DNA of 64,000 bases from Brucella tritici (GTDB lineage: Bacteria; Pseudomonadota; Alphaproteobacteria; Rhizobiales; Rhizobiaceae), in NCBI RefSeq assembly GCF_008932295.1, contig NZ_WBWA01000005.1, forward strand, positions 158,913 through 222,912. Reading direction: 5' to 3'. A model generated the notes under the pieces. That model was not told the origin of the DNA and ran no database searches. It saw nothing but the letters and a program-made list of their open reading frames with translations. The position numbers and the translations under genes are program-made. Position 1 is the stretch's first letter. Each line of letters begins with the position of its first letter. This document shows, in pieces, positions 1 through 7,581 of the stretch.

Positions 1-534
1 AGTGCCGTCGCCTTCACGCCCGAGGAGGATGATGTCGCACCGATTGTTTTCGCCCTTAATAGCCTCGACCTGCTTGATGCTGCCGTCGGCTGACCATGCG
101 AAGAATCGGTATGCATCTTCTGGCCCGGCTGCAGCATATCCGTCCGGTGCGAGGTTGCGGCGCTGCCGGAACTCCTCATCACTTTCGTAGACGGGGTTGC
201 CGTCATCATCGTAGCGGATGATGCGACGGGTCACGCCGAAGTCGGCGGCGAAGTTATCAAGATCCGTCCCGGTCGTCGTCGCCAGCATCACAGCACGAGC
301 CACCTGATTGGCACGTGCGCGCCAGAGGAGTTCTCGGTATGCAAATGCTTCGATGACGATCTTGACCGGGTCCGTCTCGAGCATCTCGACGTTGTACGCC
401 GGGAGCTCTGGTTTTGTTTCCCGCACCTTGGCCCACCGCTCTTTGAAGTCGGCGACCATCTCATTCAGGATGGTTTCGTAATCGAGAGTTTCGATAACGT
501 CCGGCAGCGGGACAAGTGTCAGGTCGATAGCCAC
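1..534 (-). CDS. Baseplate assembly protein, P2 gpJ-like (3' end outside window)
   Basis: Reading leftward from a GTG at 534, 178 codons stay open to the window edge, so only the N-terminal part is seen. The start MAIDLTLVPLPDVIETLDYE, followed by a segment ending in ANQVARAVMLATTTGTDLDNFAADFGVTR split over two stretches, is typical of the P2 gpJ / baseplate J family. That protein forms part of the baseplate of contractile-tailed phages at its periphery. It follows the gpW-like gene by 27 bases, as in P2-type W-J order. The GTG start was chosen because the conserved N-terminus begins there. The family call is from memory of motif pattern, not a search. Confidence 0.85.
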   Translation of the reverse strand, partial: MAIDLTLVPLPDVIETLDYETILNEMVADFKERWAKVRETKPELPAYNVEMLETDPVKIVIEAFAYRELLWRARANQVARAVMLATTTGTDLDNFAADFGVTRRIIRYDDDGNPVYESDEEFRQRRNLAPDGYAAAGPEDAYRFFAWSADGSIKQVEAIKGENNRCDIILLGREGDGT

Positions 535-561
535 GTTCTAATCCTCTCGAAGGGGAAGTCG

Positions 562-984
562 TCAGACCGTGCCGACCAGAAGCTTCCCTTCGGATTCCGT
601 AAGGGAGAGATAGGCAGCACGTTCTACAGGGTTGGAATAGTCACCGAGATGGCCGTTCTCGAAGAACACGCCGCTCACCTCGAGCCTAACAATGCCGGGG
701 GTTTCAACATCGAGATTGGCGCGCAGAAGAACGAAACCCGGTTCCCCGAGCTGCCTGCCTTCCTCGACACGGGCTTCAAGCGCCTGTGCCGTTGCGACAT
801 ACAGGTCGACGATAGTGTCGACGTTCTGCGGCCTGTCGATGATACTCGGGAGATCCGAGCCAAACCCGCGCAGCTGAACTCGTTCGCCGAGTTCCGTTGT
901 CAGAATGGTGACTATGCTCTGCAGGCAGTGGTCCCATCCGAAGAGGCATCGACCGGTTTTAGCGTCAATGCCGACCCGAGCCAT
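562..984 (-). CDS. Baseplate wedge protein, gpW/gp25-like
   Basis: 140 aa. Begins MARVGIDAKTGRCLFGWDHC and contains a TELGERVQLRGFGSDLPSIID stretch split around residue 40, the hallmark of the gpW/gp25 (GPW_gp25) lysozyme-like baseplate family: RGFGSDLPSLID-like sequence. These proteins build the baseplate wedge of myoviruses. Its ATG overlaps the stop of the upstream small gene by one base (TAATG), so the two are probably translationally coupled. It lies between gpV-like and gpJ-like genes, the order known from P2-type tails. Confidence 0.88.
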   Translation of the reverse strand: MARVGIDAKTGRCLFGWDHCLQSIVTILTTELGERVQLRGFGSDLPSIIDRPQNVDTIVDLYVATAQALEARVEEGRQLGEPGFVLLRANLDVETPGIVRLEVSGVFFENGHLGDYSNPVERAAYLSLTESEGKLLVGTV

Positions 985-1184
985 TAGCGCGTCTTCTTAT
1001 CCAGAACGACCGGGGATGGCTCAGCCTTCGGAGATTCAGCCTTGACGCTGGCCTCGCCAACCAAGCCCGAGAGGACAAGGTATTTGGCTTCCCGGTCGGT
1101 CAACTGGATGCGTGCGCCCTTGGCGCGATGTGCACCGGCGATGAACCCTTCGGCATTCACGACGTAGGTTTTCTTGCTGCTCAT
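984..1184 (-). CDS. Small hypothetical protein in tail operon
   Basis: 66 aa, starting MSSKKTYVVNAEGFIAGA, with a Lys/Glu/Ser/Pro-rich C-terminus. No enzymatic motif is seen. It sits between the gpV-like and gpW-like baseplate genes, with TAATG coupling to the latter. Its layout (short conserved N-terminal domain, then charged tail) recalls the 66-aa protein at 2928-3128. Both could be related small proteins of the operon, but identity is too low to assert by eye. Confidence 0.7.
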   Translation of the reverse strand: MSSKKTYVVNAEGFIAGAHRAKGARIQLTDREAKYLVLSGLVGEASVKAESPKAEPSPVVLDKKTR

Positions 1185-1195
1185 TGATCTGCTCC

Positions 1196-1738
1196 TTAAT
1201 TGGACGGAACGTCGGTATTGGCGCCGCCTGGAACGACCCCGCCATGGATGTGTGAGCTGCCGACATTCTTGCCGTCATGCTCCTGCTTCCCACCGGTCTG
1301 GATGAACCCCTCGCCAGTGAATTTAAAGGTTGTGCCGCCGACCTCAATGAATAGGCCGTCAGCCGTATGGGTGATGGTTGCCCCGCCGATCACGACGCGC
1401 TTCTCTGCGCCCTTGCTGTGCGGCTGCGGCGTATCATCTGTGAACCCGCCCTTGATGATGAAGGACTTACTCAGTTCACCGTCTGGCGAAACCAGCATGA
1501 CGCGCTGCCCGACTGATAGCGGCGTCCACTCATTGATGTCGCCTGCCTGCTCCGACCATGACGTTGGCGGGGAGTCGATACCGTGAGCTGTCACGATGGC
1601 CGTGCCGTTCTCGTAGTCGACTTCCTTCACGACGCCTTCACGGAACATATTGTTCTGTCGGACAGACATGCGCCGGACGACGTTCTCCATGGACTCGAGA
1701 CGCTCGATCAGCTTGTCGAAGAAAGTGAAAGAGGTCAT
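1196..1738 (-). CDS. Baseplate assembly / spike protein, P2 gpV-like
   Basis: 180 aa from the ATG at 1738, which overlaps the previous stop as ATGA; an upstream in-frame start at 1762 is less likely. The N-terminal helix (FFDKLIERLESMENVVRRM) is followed by an OB-fold-type segment with GTAIVTAHG and a conserved WTPLSVGQRVMLVSPDGELS. The C-terminal beta repeats end in QTGGKQEHDGKNVGSSHIHGG (broken here as QTGGKQEHDG and SSHIHGG), a His-rich tip as in phage central spike proteins. Function: the membrane-piercing tip of the contractile tail. Confidence 0.85.
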   Translation of the reverse strand: MTSFTFFDKLIERLESMENVVRRMSVRQNNMFREGVVKEVDYENGTAIVTAHGIDSPPTSWSEQAGDINEWTPLSVGQRVMLVSPDGELSKSFIIKGGFTDDTPQPHSKGAEKRVVIGGATITHTADGLFIEVGGTTFKFTGEGFIQTGGKQEHDGKNVGSSHIHGGVVPGGANTDVPSN

Positions 1739-2496
1739 GTCGAAATCCCTTGATGATACCATACGATAGGCGTCGTCAGGAGAGGCTGTGCACCTGTCGG
1801 AGAGCCGAGTTTTTCTGCAAGGTCGTGGGTATATCCGAGCGTCTTCATTGCCCGGTCATTCGGCGAGTCTGCTGCATTGGCCGTAAGCAGGGCCTCAATA
1901 TCGCCGACACGCTCGCTGTAATCGGGGAAGATCTGAAGCCTGTCGAGAAAGCGCTGGACATCTCCGGGGATAACGCCTGTGGCATTCTCGCGGATCGCCT
2001 TCATTTCCACCGTGACTTGTCGTGCAGCAAGACGCAGACCACCTTCAACCGAAGCACCTCGGCGGCTCACCACATTGTGATATGACGGGCAGAGATAGTT
2101 GAAAGCATCGCTGGCGACGGTGCCCTCGGTCAGCGCGCGGAACACCTGAAACTCAAGTGCGTCCAGCGTTGTTTCGATCTCACTATCCGTGGACGGGCAT
2201 TCGAGACTGTACGGCTCTGCTACCCCGTCCGTCTCCACCGTCTGCACCACCAGCATTTCGAAGGTGAGCGACATGAAACGGTCCTCGTGGACGCGCCCGG
2301 CTTTAGGCCATGGATCTTTATCGTAGTCGGTGTAGACGACCACGCAGGGGAAAACCCTGTCCATCTTCATGTCTTCAACCGGCTCGATCTTGGAGTCGAA
2401 AATGTATGGGCCGGCCAGTGTAGGCCACGGCTCTTCCAGATAGTTGTTGAGCGCGCATACAGCCGCCATGCGTGTGATACTGCGATAAACGCTCAT
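1735..2496 (-). CDS. Phage tail-region protein of unknown function
   Basis: 253 aa, beginning MSVYRSITRMAAVCALNNYL. It is acidic and has no transmembrane segment or catalytic motif that I recognise. Its ATG overlaps the stop of the 2493-2915 gene (ATGA) and its own stop overlaps the gpV-like start, so it is embedded in a tightly coupled head-tail operon. Position between the head cement gene and gpV is where neck or tail-completion proteins are commonly encoded; that role is inference only. Confidence 0.7.
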   Translation of the reverse strand: MSVYRSITRMAAVCALNNYLEEPWPTLAGPYIFDSKIEPVEDMKMDRVFPCVVVYTDYDKDPWPKAGRVHEDRFMSLTFEMLVVQTVETDGVAEPYSLECPSTDSEIETTLDALEFQVFRALTEGTVASDAFNYLCPSYHNVVSRRGASVEGGLRLAARQVTVEMKAIRENATGVIPGDVQRFLDRLQIFPDYSERVGDIEALLTANAADSPNDRAMKTLGYTHDLAEKLGSPTGAQPLLTTPIVWYHQGIST

Positions 2497-2915
2497 GCCT
2501 GCCCTCCGCGCTGCACAAGCATCAGGACGACGCGAGACAAGCCATCGCGCTGCGAAGAGATGACTTGGAAGTCCGGCAACTCTGGCCGGCTAGGGAATGT
2601 TATCTGGTCGCCTTGTCTCGGTTCTTGAGTTCCGACCGGGAAATAACGTCGGTCAACCGACAGCTGCGGGTCTCTACCAGACTGGAGCGAACGCAGGTCG
2701 TTCGCCTCACGGTAGGATCGACGCACGCCGAGCTGCACGCCGTATTCGACTGAGATATAATCGAATATACCGGAGCCACAGATAACCTCCCGCGTTGTGT
2801 CCTGAGAATACCTCCCGTTCGGAGTAGACTCCATGGGCGTGAACACAAAGCTGATCGCGTTGACTCGATCGACCGCCTTGCTGATAACTTTATCCATACG
2901 GTCGAACATTGCCAT
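2493..2915 (-). CDS. Phage head-tail region protein of unknown function
   Basis: 140 aa, starting MAMFDRMDKVISKAVDRVNA, with an AGGA-type ribosome site nine bases upstream. The middle contains a FDYISVEYGVQLGVRRSYRE stretch. The length and position after the capsid and cement genes suit a head-tail connector or neck protein, but no family is recognised by eye. Coupled to its neighbour by an ATGA overlap. Confidence 0.7.
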   Translation of the reverse strand: MAMFDRMDKVISKAVDRVNAISFVFTPMESTPNGRYSQDTTREVICGSGIFDYISVEYGVQLGVRRSYREANDLRSLQSGRDPQLSVDRRYFPVGTQEPRQGDQITFPSRPELPDFQVISSQRDGLSRVVLMLVQRGGQA

Positions 2916-2927
2916 GGCGGGGAGTCC

Positions 2928-3128
2928 TTATTTATCAGCCTTCTTGGCTGGAGCCTTTGATTCAGCCTTCTCTTCGGCCTTAACCTCTGCGGCTTCATCC
3001 TTGACTTCTGCGATCAGTCCAGCGGACTTGTAGCCCTTGGCGTCTTCGTCGGAGAGGGAGACGATGTCCTTCTCGAAGACCGGGCGACCCTGGATGATGG
3101 TGTCCAGTTTGACGTGGTACTGCTTCAT
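2928..3128 (-). CDS. Small hypothetical protein with Lys/Ala/Glu-rich tail
   Basis: 66 aa from the ATG at 3128, preceded by GGAG six bases upstream; an ATG four codons earlier has a poorer site. The first half (MKQYHVKLDTIIQGRPVFEK) looks folded. The second half is low complexity (EAAEVKAEEKAESKAPAKKA) and probably disordered. Encoded between the cement protein and neck-region genes. Function unknown. Confidence 0.72.
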   Translation of the reverse strand: MKQYHVKLDTIIQGRPVFEKDIVSLSDEDAKGYKSAGLIAEVKDEAAEVKAEEKAESKAPAKKADK

Positions 3129-3181
3129 TGGTCTCTCCATGCGGAGAGCGGCGGCCTGTTACCAAGCCACCGCGCGCCGGA

Positions 3182-3508
3182 TTAGAAGTTGTCGTTCAGA
3201 CGAACGCGGCCAACACCGGAAGGATTGGCAGCATCTTCGATAGCAACGCCGATCTTCGTGTTGCCGGTGGAGACCGTCGTGGCGATGCCGTCAGTGTCAG
3301 CGTAAATCTCTGCGCCGACGGTCCAAGCCTGAGCCGAGGTTTTCGGCAGTTCGTACACACCGCCGAGGGCGAGTTCGAACTCTTCACCGATTGCTGCCGA
3401 GGTGGCTGCGATGCCGAAGATCTTGCCGGCGACGACAAGCGAACCGGAGGAGACGGCGGCTGCCGCGACAATGGTGATAACCTTGCCGGGCTGAATGAAA
3501 TTGCGCAT
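3182..3508 (-). CDS. Head decoration / capsid cement protein, DUF2190-like
   Basis: 108 aa, starting MRNFIQPGKVITIVAAAAV with GGGAG eight bases upstream. The pattern of small hydrophobic residues, then GKIFGIAATSAAIGEEFELA and VYELPKTSAQAWTVGAEIY, matches the DUF2190 family of phage capsid cement proteins. These bind the capsid surface and stabilise it. It follows the capsid gene after a terminator-like stem-loop, a common place for a decoration gene. Confidence 0.8.
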   Translation of the reverse strand: MRNFIQPGKVITIVAAAAVSSGSLVVAGKIFGIAATSAAIGEEFELALGGVYELPKTSAQAWTVGAEIYADTDGIATTVSTGNTKIGVAIEDAANPSGVGRVRLNDNF

Positions 3509-3529
3509 GGGGATGCTCCCTTGTTTCGC

Positions 3530-3566
3530 ACAAAAAGAAAAAGGCGCTGAGGGTTAGCCAGCGCCA
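3530..3566 (-). terminator. Rho-independent terminator or attenuator after the capsid gene
   Basis: On the minus strand a 7-bp perfect stem GGCGCTG / CAGCGCC (plus-strand 3543-3549 and 3559-3565) with a nine-base loop is followed by a run of T interrupted once by C. It lies between the capsid stop and the cement gene, so it may reduce transcription into the tail genes while letting the capsid be made in excess. Confidence 0.7.
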
Positions 3567-3588
3567 TTTGGTGAGGTGACCGAGCCAA

Positions 3589-5796
3589 TTACTTGGCGGT
3601 GCCAGCGTTCTTGTACGCGAAGCGGTAGTCGGTCAGGCCAACACCGAAGTCGTGAGCCAGCGTGTACTCGACCCCCTCGACATCGAAGCCGAGACGTTCG
3701 TTCGTACGCGGGGTTTCCGAACCGAGCAGGTGCAGGTAGTGGATACCGCGCCCCATGGTCGATGCCGCATCAGCAAACAGGAACCACGCCTTGGTGTTCA
3801 GAGCATCAATGCGATGCTCATAGACCGGCTGGATCGAGCGGATTGCCTGCGGGACAACTTCCGCCGTGGTGGTCGGAACGGTAATACCGGTGATCAGCTT
3901 CTGAGCAACGGTTTCGTTGTCAGCGCCGACGAAGAGGTACTTCGGCGTAACATTGATGGATTCGCCGTCGATGTTCTTCTGCTTGCGGAATTCCAGGCGA
4001 GCCGCTTCAAGGGAAGCCTGATCGATCGCGCTGCCGGTAGAGGCAAGGTTCTTATGGTCCGTGTGGAACAATGCCTTGCCGTCCTTCAGCTTCAGGACGT
4101 TATCGAGGATCGCGCCCCATACAATATCGCCTTCGAGCTTGGCTGCCTTCATGCCCCAATTGGCGACGAGCTGCATGAATGCGTTCAGCTGGTCGTTGAT
4201 CAGCATTTCACGGGTGAACCCGATCTTGCGACCGTACGACTGGAGCTTCATGCCTTCTTCGGATTCTTTCACCGTGCCGGACTTGAACTCGCCGTGCTCG
4301 TTCTTCGGCAGCAGGTCAGGAGCGGAGCCGATGTCGAGCACCTTCGTTTCACGGAAGTCGGAGAGGACCGTCCGGGTTGCGAAGAGCTGGAAGGTGTTTT
4401 CATACAGGCCGTACGCATTGAGAAGCGTCTGCGTCGTGATGTCCTGCAGAATGATCGGGAAGTCCGACGTGCTGTGCAGAGCGCGCTGAGCGACGTCGTG
4501 CATCGAACCACGGGTGGACTCACCGCGAGCACGCAGCAGTTCCTTGGCGATGTCCATGGTCGACATGGCACGCCATTCACGAGCGCCGTCTTCGAGTTTC
4601 GTGACGACGTTGTTGCGATGCAAGATCGCGTTTGCCACCATGCGGCGCATGGTTTCCTGAGCATCCTGCATTCCGCGGGTCTCCACGACAGGGAAGGTTG
4701 GAGCCTGGTTCTGGCGCTCGACCATCTTGTCGAACAGCGCGTTGCGGAAAGCTTCCACATCCGTGCCGACGTCAACAGCCGTGCGAACCATCTCGTCATT
4801 GACTTCGAAGCCTGCCGTGCGGGCAAGGTCATTGATGTCCTTGACGCGCTTGCGCTCGGCAGCGACGGCTGCGCGGGACTGCTCGGCAACTTCAGCCGGG
4901 CTAACACCGTCCACCTTGGCGGAAGCCAAAGGAGCGCCGCCGTTCGGCTTCATCTCCGTAATGCCGCGAGCCTTGAGCTCGGCGTCAACGGCGCGCTTTT
5001 GTGCTTCTTCAGCATCATTGCGCTGCTTGTCTTCCTCGTCGTATGCGGCGATGAGGCGAGCGCGCAGTGCGTCGTCGGTTTCGCCTTCGTTGCGGGAAAG
5101 ACCAGCGCCGAGGGCCAGAGCGTCGAGCTTATCGCCGTTAAAGGACTTAGCTGCATCGCGCTTATTCATGGGTGTTTTCTCCGTGAGAGGTGCGGCCTCG
5201 GCCGCGTCATGATTTTCCTGGCGAACCAGAACTTTTTCGACGTCCTTGCCAGTCGGCTCGGATCGAGAGATGGCCTCGGCATCCGCCGGTACGGGGACGA
5301 TGGACAGCTCCATCGGTTCCCAATCGATGGCCCGAAGGATAGGCAACTGCCCGTCCGAACCTTCGGTCTTTTCGTAGCGGTGGATCTTGTAGCCCACCGA
5401 GACCGAGAGCGGATGTCCGTCCCGCAGATCCTGGAGGATCGCCTCGGCCTTTGCATTGCGTGAGAACTTGATCAGGGCGTAGCCGCGACCATTCTCGATC
5501 CTCACGCTGCTCGGAATGACCGTGCCGAGACGTGAGTCCATGGACCACTGTTCGTGGGTATCGAGCAGGGACATGGCGTTGAAGCGGTCCATACGGATCG
5601 CCTTCTTGTCCACGGCCAGCTCTTCCATGTAGTAGCCTTCATCCCAGGAATACCGCTTGACCTTGGCGCCGGTTGTCCAGCAAACCTCGACCGTGCGGTC
5701 TTCCTCGTTGAAGGAATCCGAGCGCACCTCACACGCCGCGAAGGGCTTGGGGATGCGAATCTCTTTCTCAAGAGCATCTCTAAGGGCTTTTGGCAT
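3589..5796 (-). CDS. Prohead protease / major capsid protein fusion
   Basis: 735 aa from the ATG at 5796, which has GGAGG seven bases upstream; the open frame extends 45 codons further but without a better start. Residues 1-140 are an HK97-type (S78) prohead protease with the catalytic His in LLDTHEQW (about 81) and Ser in LSVSVGYK (about 131). Residues 210-735 are a Mu gpT/HK97-like major capsid domain, with an acidic helical scaffold-like stretch first (DEEDKQRNDAEEAQKRAVDA). The protease should cleave the scaffold and itself during head maturation. An in-frame ATG with its own ribosome site at 5169 may also give free capsid protein. Confidence 0.9.
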   Translation of the reverse strand: MPKALRDALEKEIRIPKPFAACEVRSDSFNEEDRTVEVCWTTGAKVKRYSWDEGYYMEELAVDKKAIRMDRFNAMSLLDTHEQWSMDSRLGTVIPSSVRIENGRGYALIKFSRNAKAEAILQDLRDGHPLSVSVGYKIHRYEKTEGSDGQLPILRAIDWEPMELSIVPVPADAEAISRSEPTGKDVEKVLVRQENHDAAEAAPLTEKTPMNKRDAAKSFNGDKLDALALGAGLSRNEGETDDALRARLIAAYDEEDKQRNDAEEAQKRAVDAELKARGITEMKPNGGAPLASAKVDGVSPAEVAEQSRAAVAAERKRVKDINDLARTAGFEVNDEMVRTAVDVGTDVEAFRNALFDKMVERQNQAPTFPVVETRGMQDAQETMRRMVANAILHRNNVVTKLEDGAREWRAMSTMDIAKELLRARGESTRGSMHDVAQRALHSTSDFPIILQDITTQTLLNAYGLYENTFQLFATRTVLSDFRETKVLDIGSAPDLLPKNEHGEFKSGTVKESEEGMKLQSYGRKIGFTREMLINDQLNAFMQLVANWGMKAAKLEGDIVWGAILDNVLKLKDGKALFHTDHKNLASTGSAIDQASLEAARLEFRKQKNIDGESINVTPKYLFVGADNETVAQKLITGITVPTTTAEVVPQAIRSIQPVYEHRIDALNTKAWFLFADAASTMGRGIHYLHLLGSETPRTNERLGFDVEGVEYTLAHDFGVGLTDYRFAYKNAGTAK
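5167..5183 (-). promoter_or_regulatory. Candidate internal ribosome binding site for separate capsid translation
   Basis: Minus-strand GGAG (plus 5179-5182) lies nine bases before an in-frame ATG at 5169, exactly at the protease/capsid junction (protein MNKRDAAKSF). Internal initiation would yield capsid without protease, as in lambda C/Nu3-type nested genes. This is inference from sequence spacing. Confidence 0.45.
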
Positions 5797-7342
5797 TGCT
5801 GCCTCCGGTATTGGAATCGCCTTCCTGGACCCATTGAGACTGGCCTTGCGATGTGACCTTGCGCGGATCACTATCGAAGACGACCTTGCTCGCCGTCTTG
5901 TCCACGGCTTGGTTCCATTGATCGAATTCATTAAGGACAGTCATCGGATCGCGACCGGTGGAGGCGATAACCTCTTGCGGTGAACGCTTGCCAATGCGCA
6001 TTTCAATGAGGTCTGCCCGCGCATCATCGAGGCGGGTGATGCTCGCCACTTCTGGCGGAACCCACTCGACCTCTTCATTCCACGTTTTCGGGATGGACCC
6101 GTCCAGAATTGCAGCCTGGATAAACCAGCCCCAGATCTTCTGAAGCACCATCGGAATGATGAAGTGCCACTGAACGATCTCCACGAAATTCTGGTATGCC
6201 AGTAGGCCAAGCTTGCCAGAGGCAAAGTTGGCCTGACTGAAATCGCCGGTCATGATTTCGTACGGCATGCGAACGCCAGCTGCGATGCTGCGCTGACGTG
6301 TGCGGATATAAGCTTCAACGCCTGCCGAGATGGCCGGGCTATTGAACTTGATGTCCTTACCGCCACGCAGCACACCGAACATTCCCGGCTCCATTCTTTC
6401 AAATGGGAAGCCATAGATGTCCGTGACGCCGACAGGGTCCGCCTTATCCGCTGTCTCGTCGAGGCCGATATTCGGATCGCTTTCGTCGACATCCTCGTCG
6501 CCGGGGATCACCATGCCGACCATGCAAGACTCGACCTTCTTGCGGATGTTCTCTGCAAGCTCGTAATCCTTCAGGTCGCGGATCTCATTCATCACCGAGT
6601 GCAGCCAAGGCACACCGTGCACCTGATTGTTCTGCGGCTCGTACAGGTGAGCGATCTCGTTTTCTGGGATGAACTTGCTCACCACACTGTCGAGCCCGCC
6701 GGTCAAATATGACAGGCCCGATTTCGGGTGATCGTTGAACATCCAGTAGCCGCGGCGGTTGCCGACAGCATCGAACTCGACGCCCTGAATAATCCGGTTG
6801 CCGGGGTTGCCGGGCGGGACGCCCTGCTTGGTCCAGTCGCAATATTCAGATTCCAAGATCTGGAGCTGAAGAGGGACGGGGAACCCGTCGCCACGACTGC
6901 GGACACGACGGCGAACATAGACCTCACCGTCCTGAACCATCATCCGGGCAAGCAGATAAACACCGCCGTCGAAGTCAAGGCCCGTGCCGGAGAAGCAAAC
7001 CTTCTTCCACTTATTGAACAGCGACATCACCTTCTCGTCTTTGACGCGAGGGGTAATGCCGAAGCCAACGAAGTAGTCGGCGTGCTTTCCTACGATCGTT
7101 GTCGCGAGCGGATTATTGCGGACAAGCTCTCGCGATCGATCCCGGAGAGTCTGACCTGCTTTTCGGATTTCAGCATCCGCCGTGCCCGATACAACGTTGA
7201 TGCCTTTAGCAAGGCGTCCGGTTGACGCCCCCTCGTATGAACGAGCACCATCCAGGATCTCCATACGTCGTCTGTGAGCAGCGCGCGCCGCTCCAGCCCT
7301 CGGGCTAAAATACCCGATGGCCTTATCCAGAAGGTTCGCCAT
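5780..7342 (-). CDS. Portal protein, lambda gpB family
   Basis: 520 aa, beginning MANLLDKAIGYFSPRAGAAR. The stretch RDRSRELVRNNPLATTIVGK and the later QILESEYCDW and GVEFDAVGNRRGYW are characteristic of the lambda-type portal family. It forms the dodecameric ring at the unique capsid vertex through which DNA enters and to which the tail joins. TAATG coupling links its start to the gpW-like gene, and its end overlaps the protease-capsid start by 17 bases. Length is usual for the family. Confidence 0.92.
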   Translation of the reverse strand: MANLLDKAIGYFSPRAGAARAAHRRRMEILDGARSYEGASTGRLAKGINVVSGTADAEIRKAGQTLRDRSRELVRNNPLATTIVGKHADYFVGFGITPRVKDEKVMSLFNKWKKVCFSGTGLDFDGGVYLLARMMVQDGEVYVRRRVRSRGDGFPVPLQLQILESEYCDWTKQGVPPGNPGNRIIQGVEFDAVGNRRGYWMFNDHPKSGLSYLTGGLDSVVSKFIPENEIAHLYEPQNNQVHGVPWLHSVMNEIRDLKDYELAENIRKKVESCMVGMVIPGDEDVDESDPNIGLDETADKADPVGVTDIYGFPFERMEPGMFGVLRGGKDIKFNSPAISAGVEAYIRTRQRSIAAGVRMPYEIMTGDFSQANFASGKLGLLAYQNFVEIVQWHFIIPMVLQKIWGWFIQAAILDGSIPKTWNEEVEWVPPEVASITRLDDARADLIEMRIGKRSPQEVIASTGRDPMTVLNEFDQWNQAVDKTASKVVFDSDPRKVTSQGQSQWVQEGDSNTGGSNAKSP

Positions 7343-7581
7343 TAGTACCCCCTGCTGAACGTTGTCAGGATTGTGTGCTTCCTGCGCCGCTGCGGGGTTG
7401 CTTCGGCTTCGAGCTCATCGATGATGGCCTTCATGTCCGCACGACTGCGGTAGGAAACGTCACGTTCCCGGAACTTCACACGGGTGGCGCCGAGGTAATA
7501 CGCTTCCTTTAGATCCCGGAGAAAAGCGAGCTTCTCTTCCGGCGTAAACGACAGTGCGTCGTTTTCAGGTTCTTCGGCCAT
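7342..7581 (-). CDS. Head-tail joining protein, lambda gpW-like
   Basis: 79 aa from the ATG at 7581 (a GTG one codon upstream is also possible). The pattern LREAYYLGATRVKFRERDVSY-like, then RADMKAIIDELEAE, matches lambda gpW, a small protein that plugs the portal and helps attach the tail. It is encoded between terminase and portal, exactly where lambda W lies. Its start overlaps the terminase stop by one base. Confidence 0.85.
   Translation of the reverse strand: MAEEPENDALSFTPEEKLAFLRDLKEAYYLGATRVKFRERDVSYRSRADMKAIIDELEAEATPQRRRKHTILTTFSRGY

Noticed and set aside
562..987. Plus-strand 112-codon frame opposite the gpW-like gene
   Set aside because: Shadow frame; the minus-strand protein has the conserved baseplate motif.
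3652..5463. 603-codon open frame on the plus strand
   Set aside because: It lies entirely opposite the protease-capsid gene, whose motifs are clear; the frame is a high-GC shadow without a family pattern or ribosome site.
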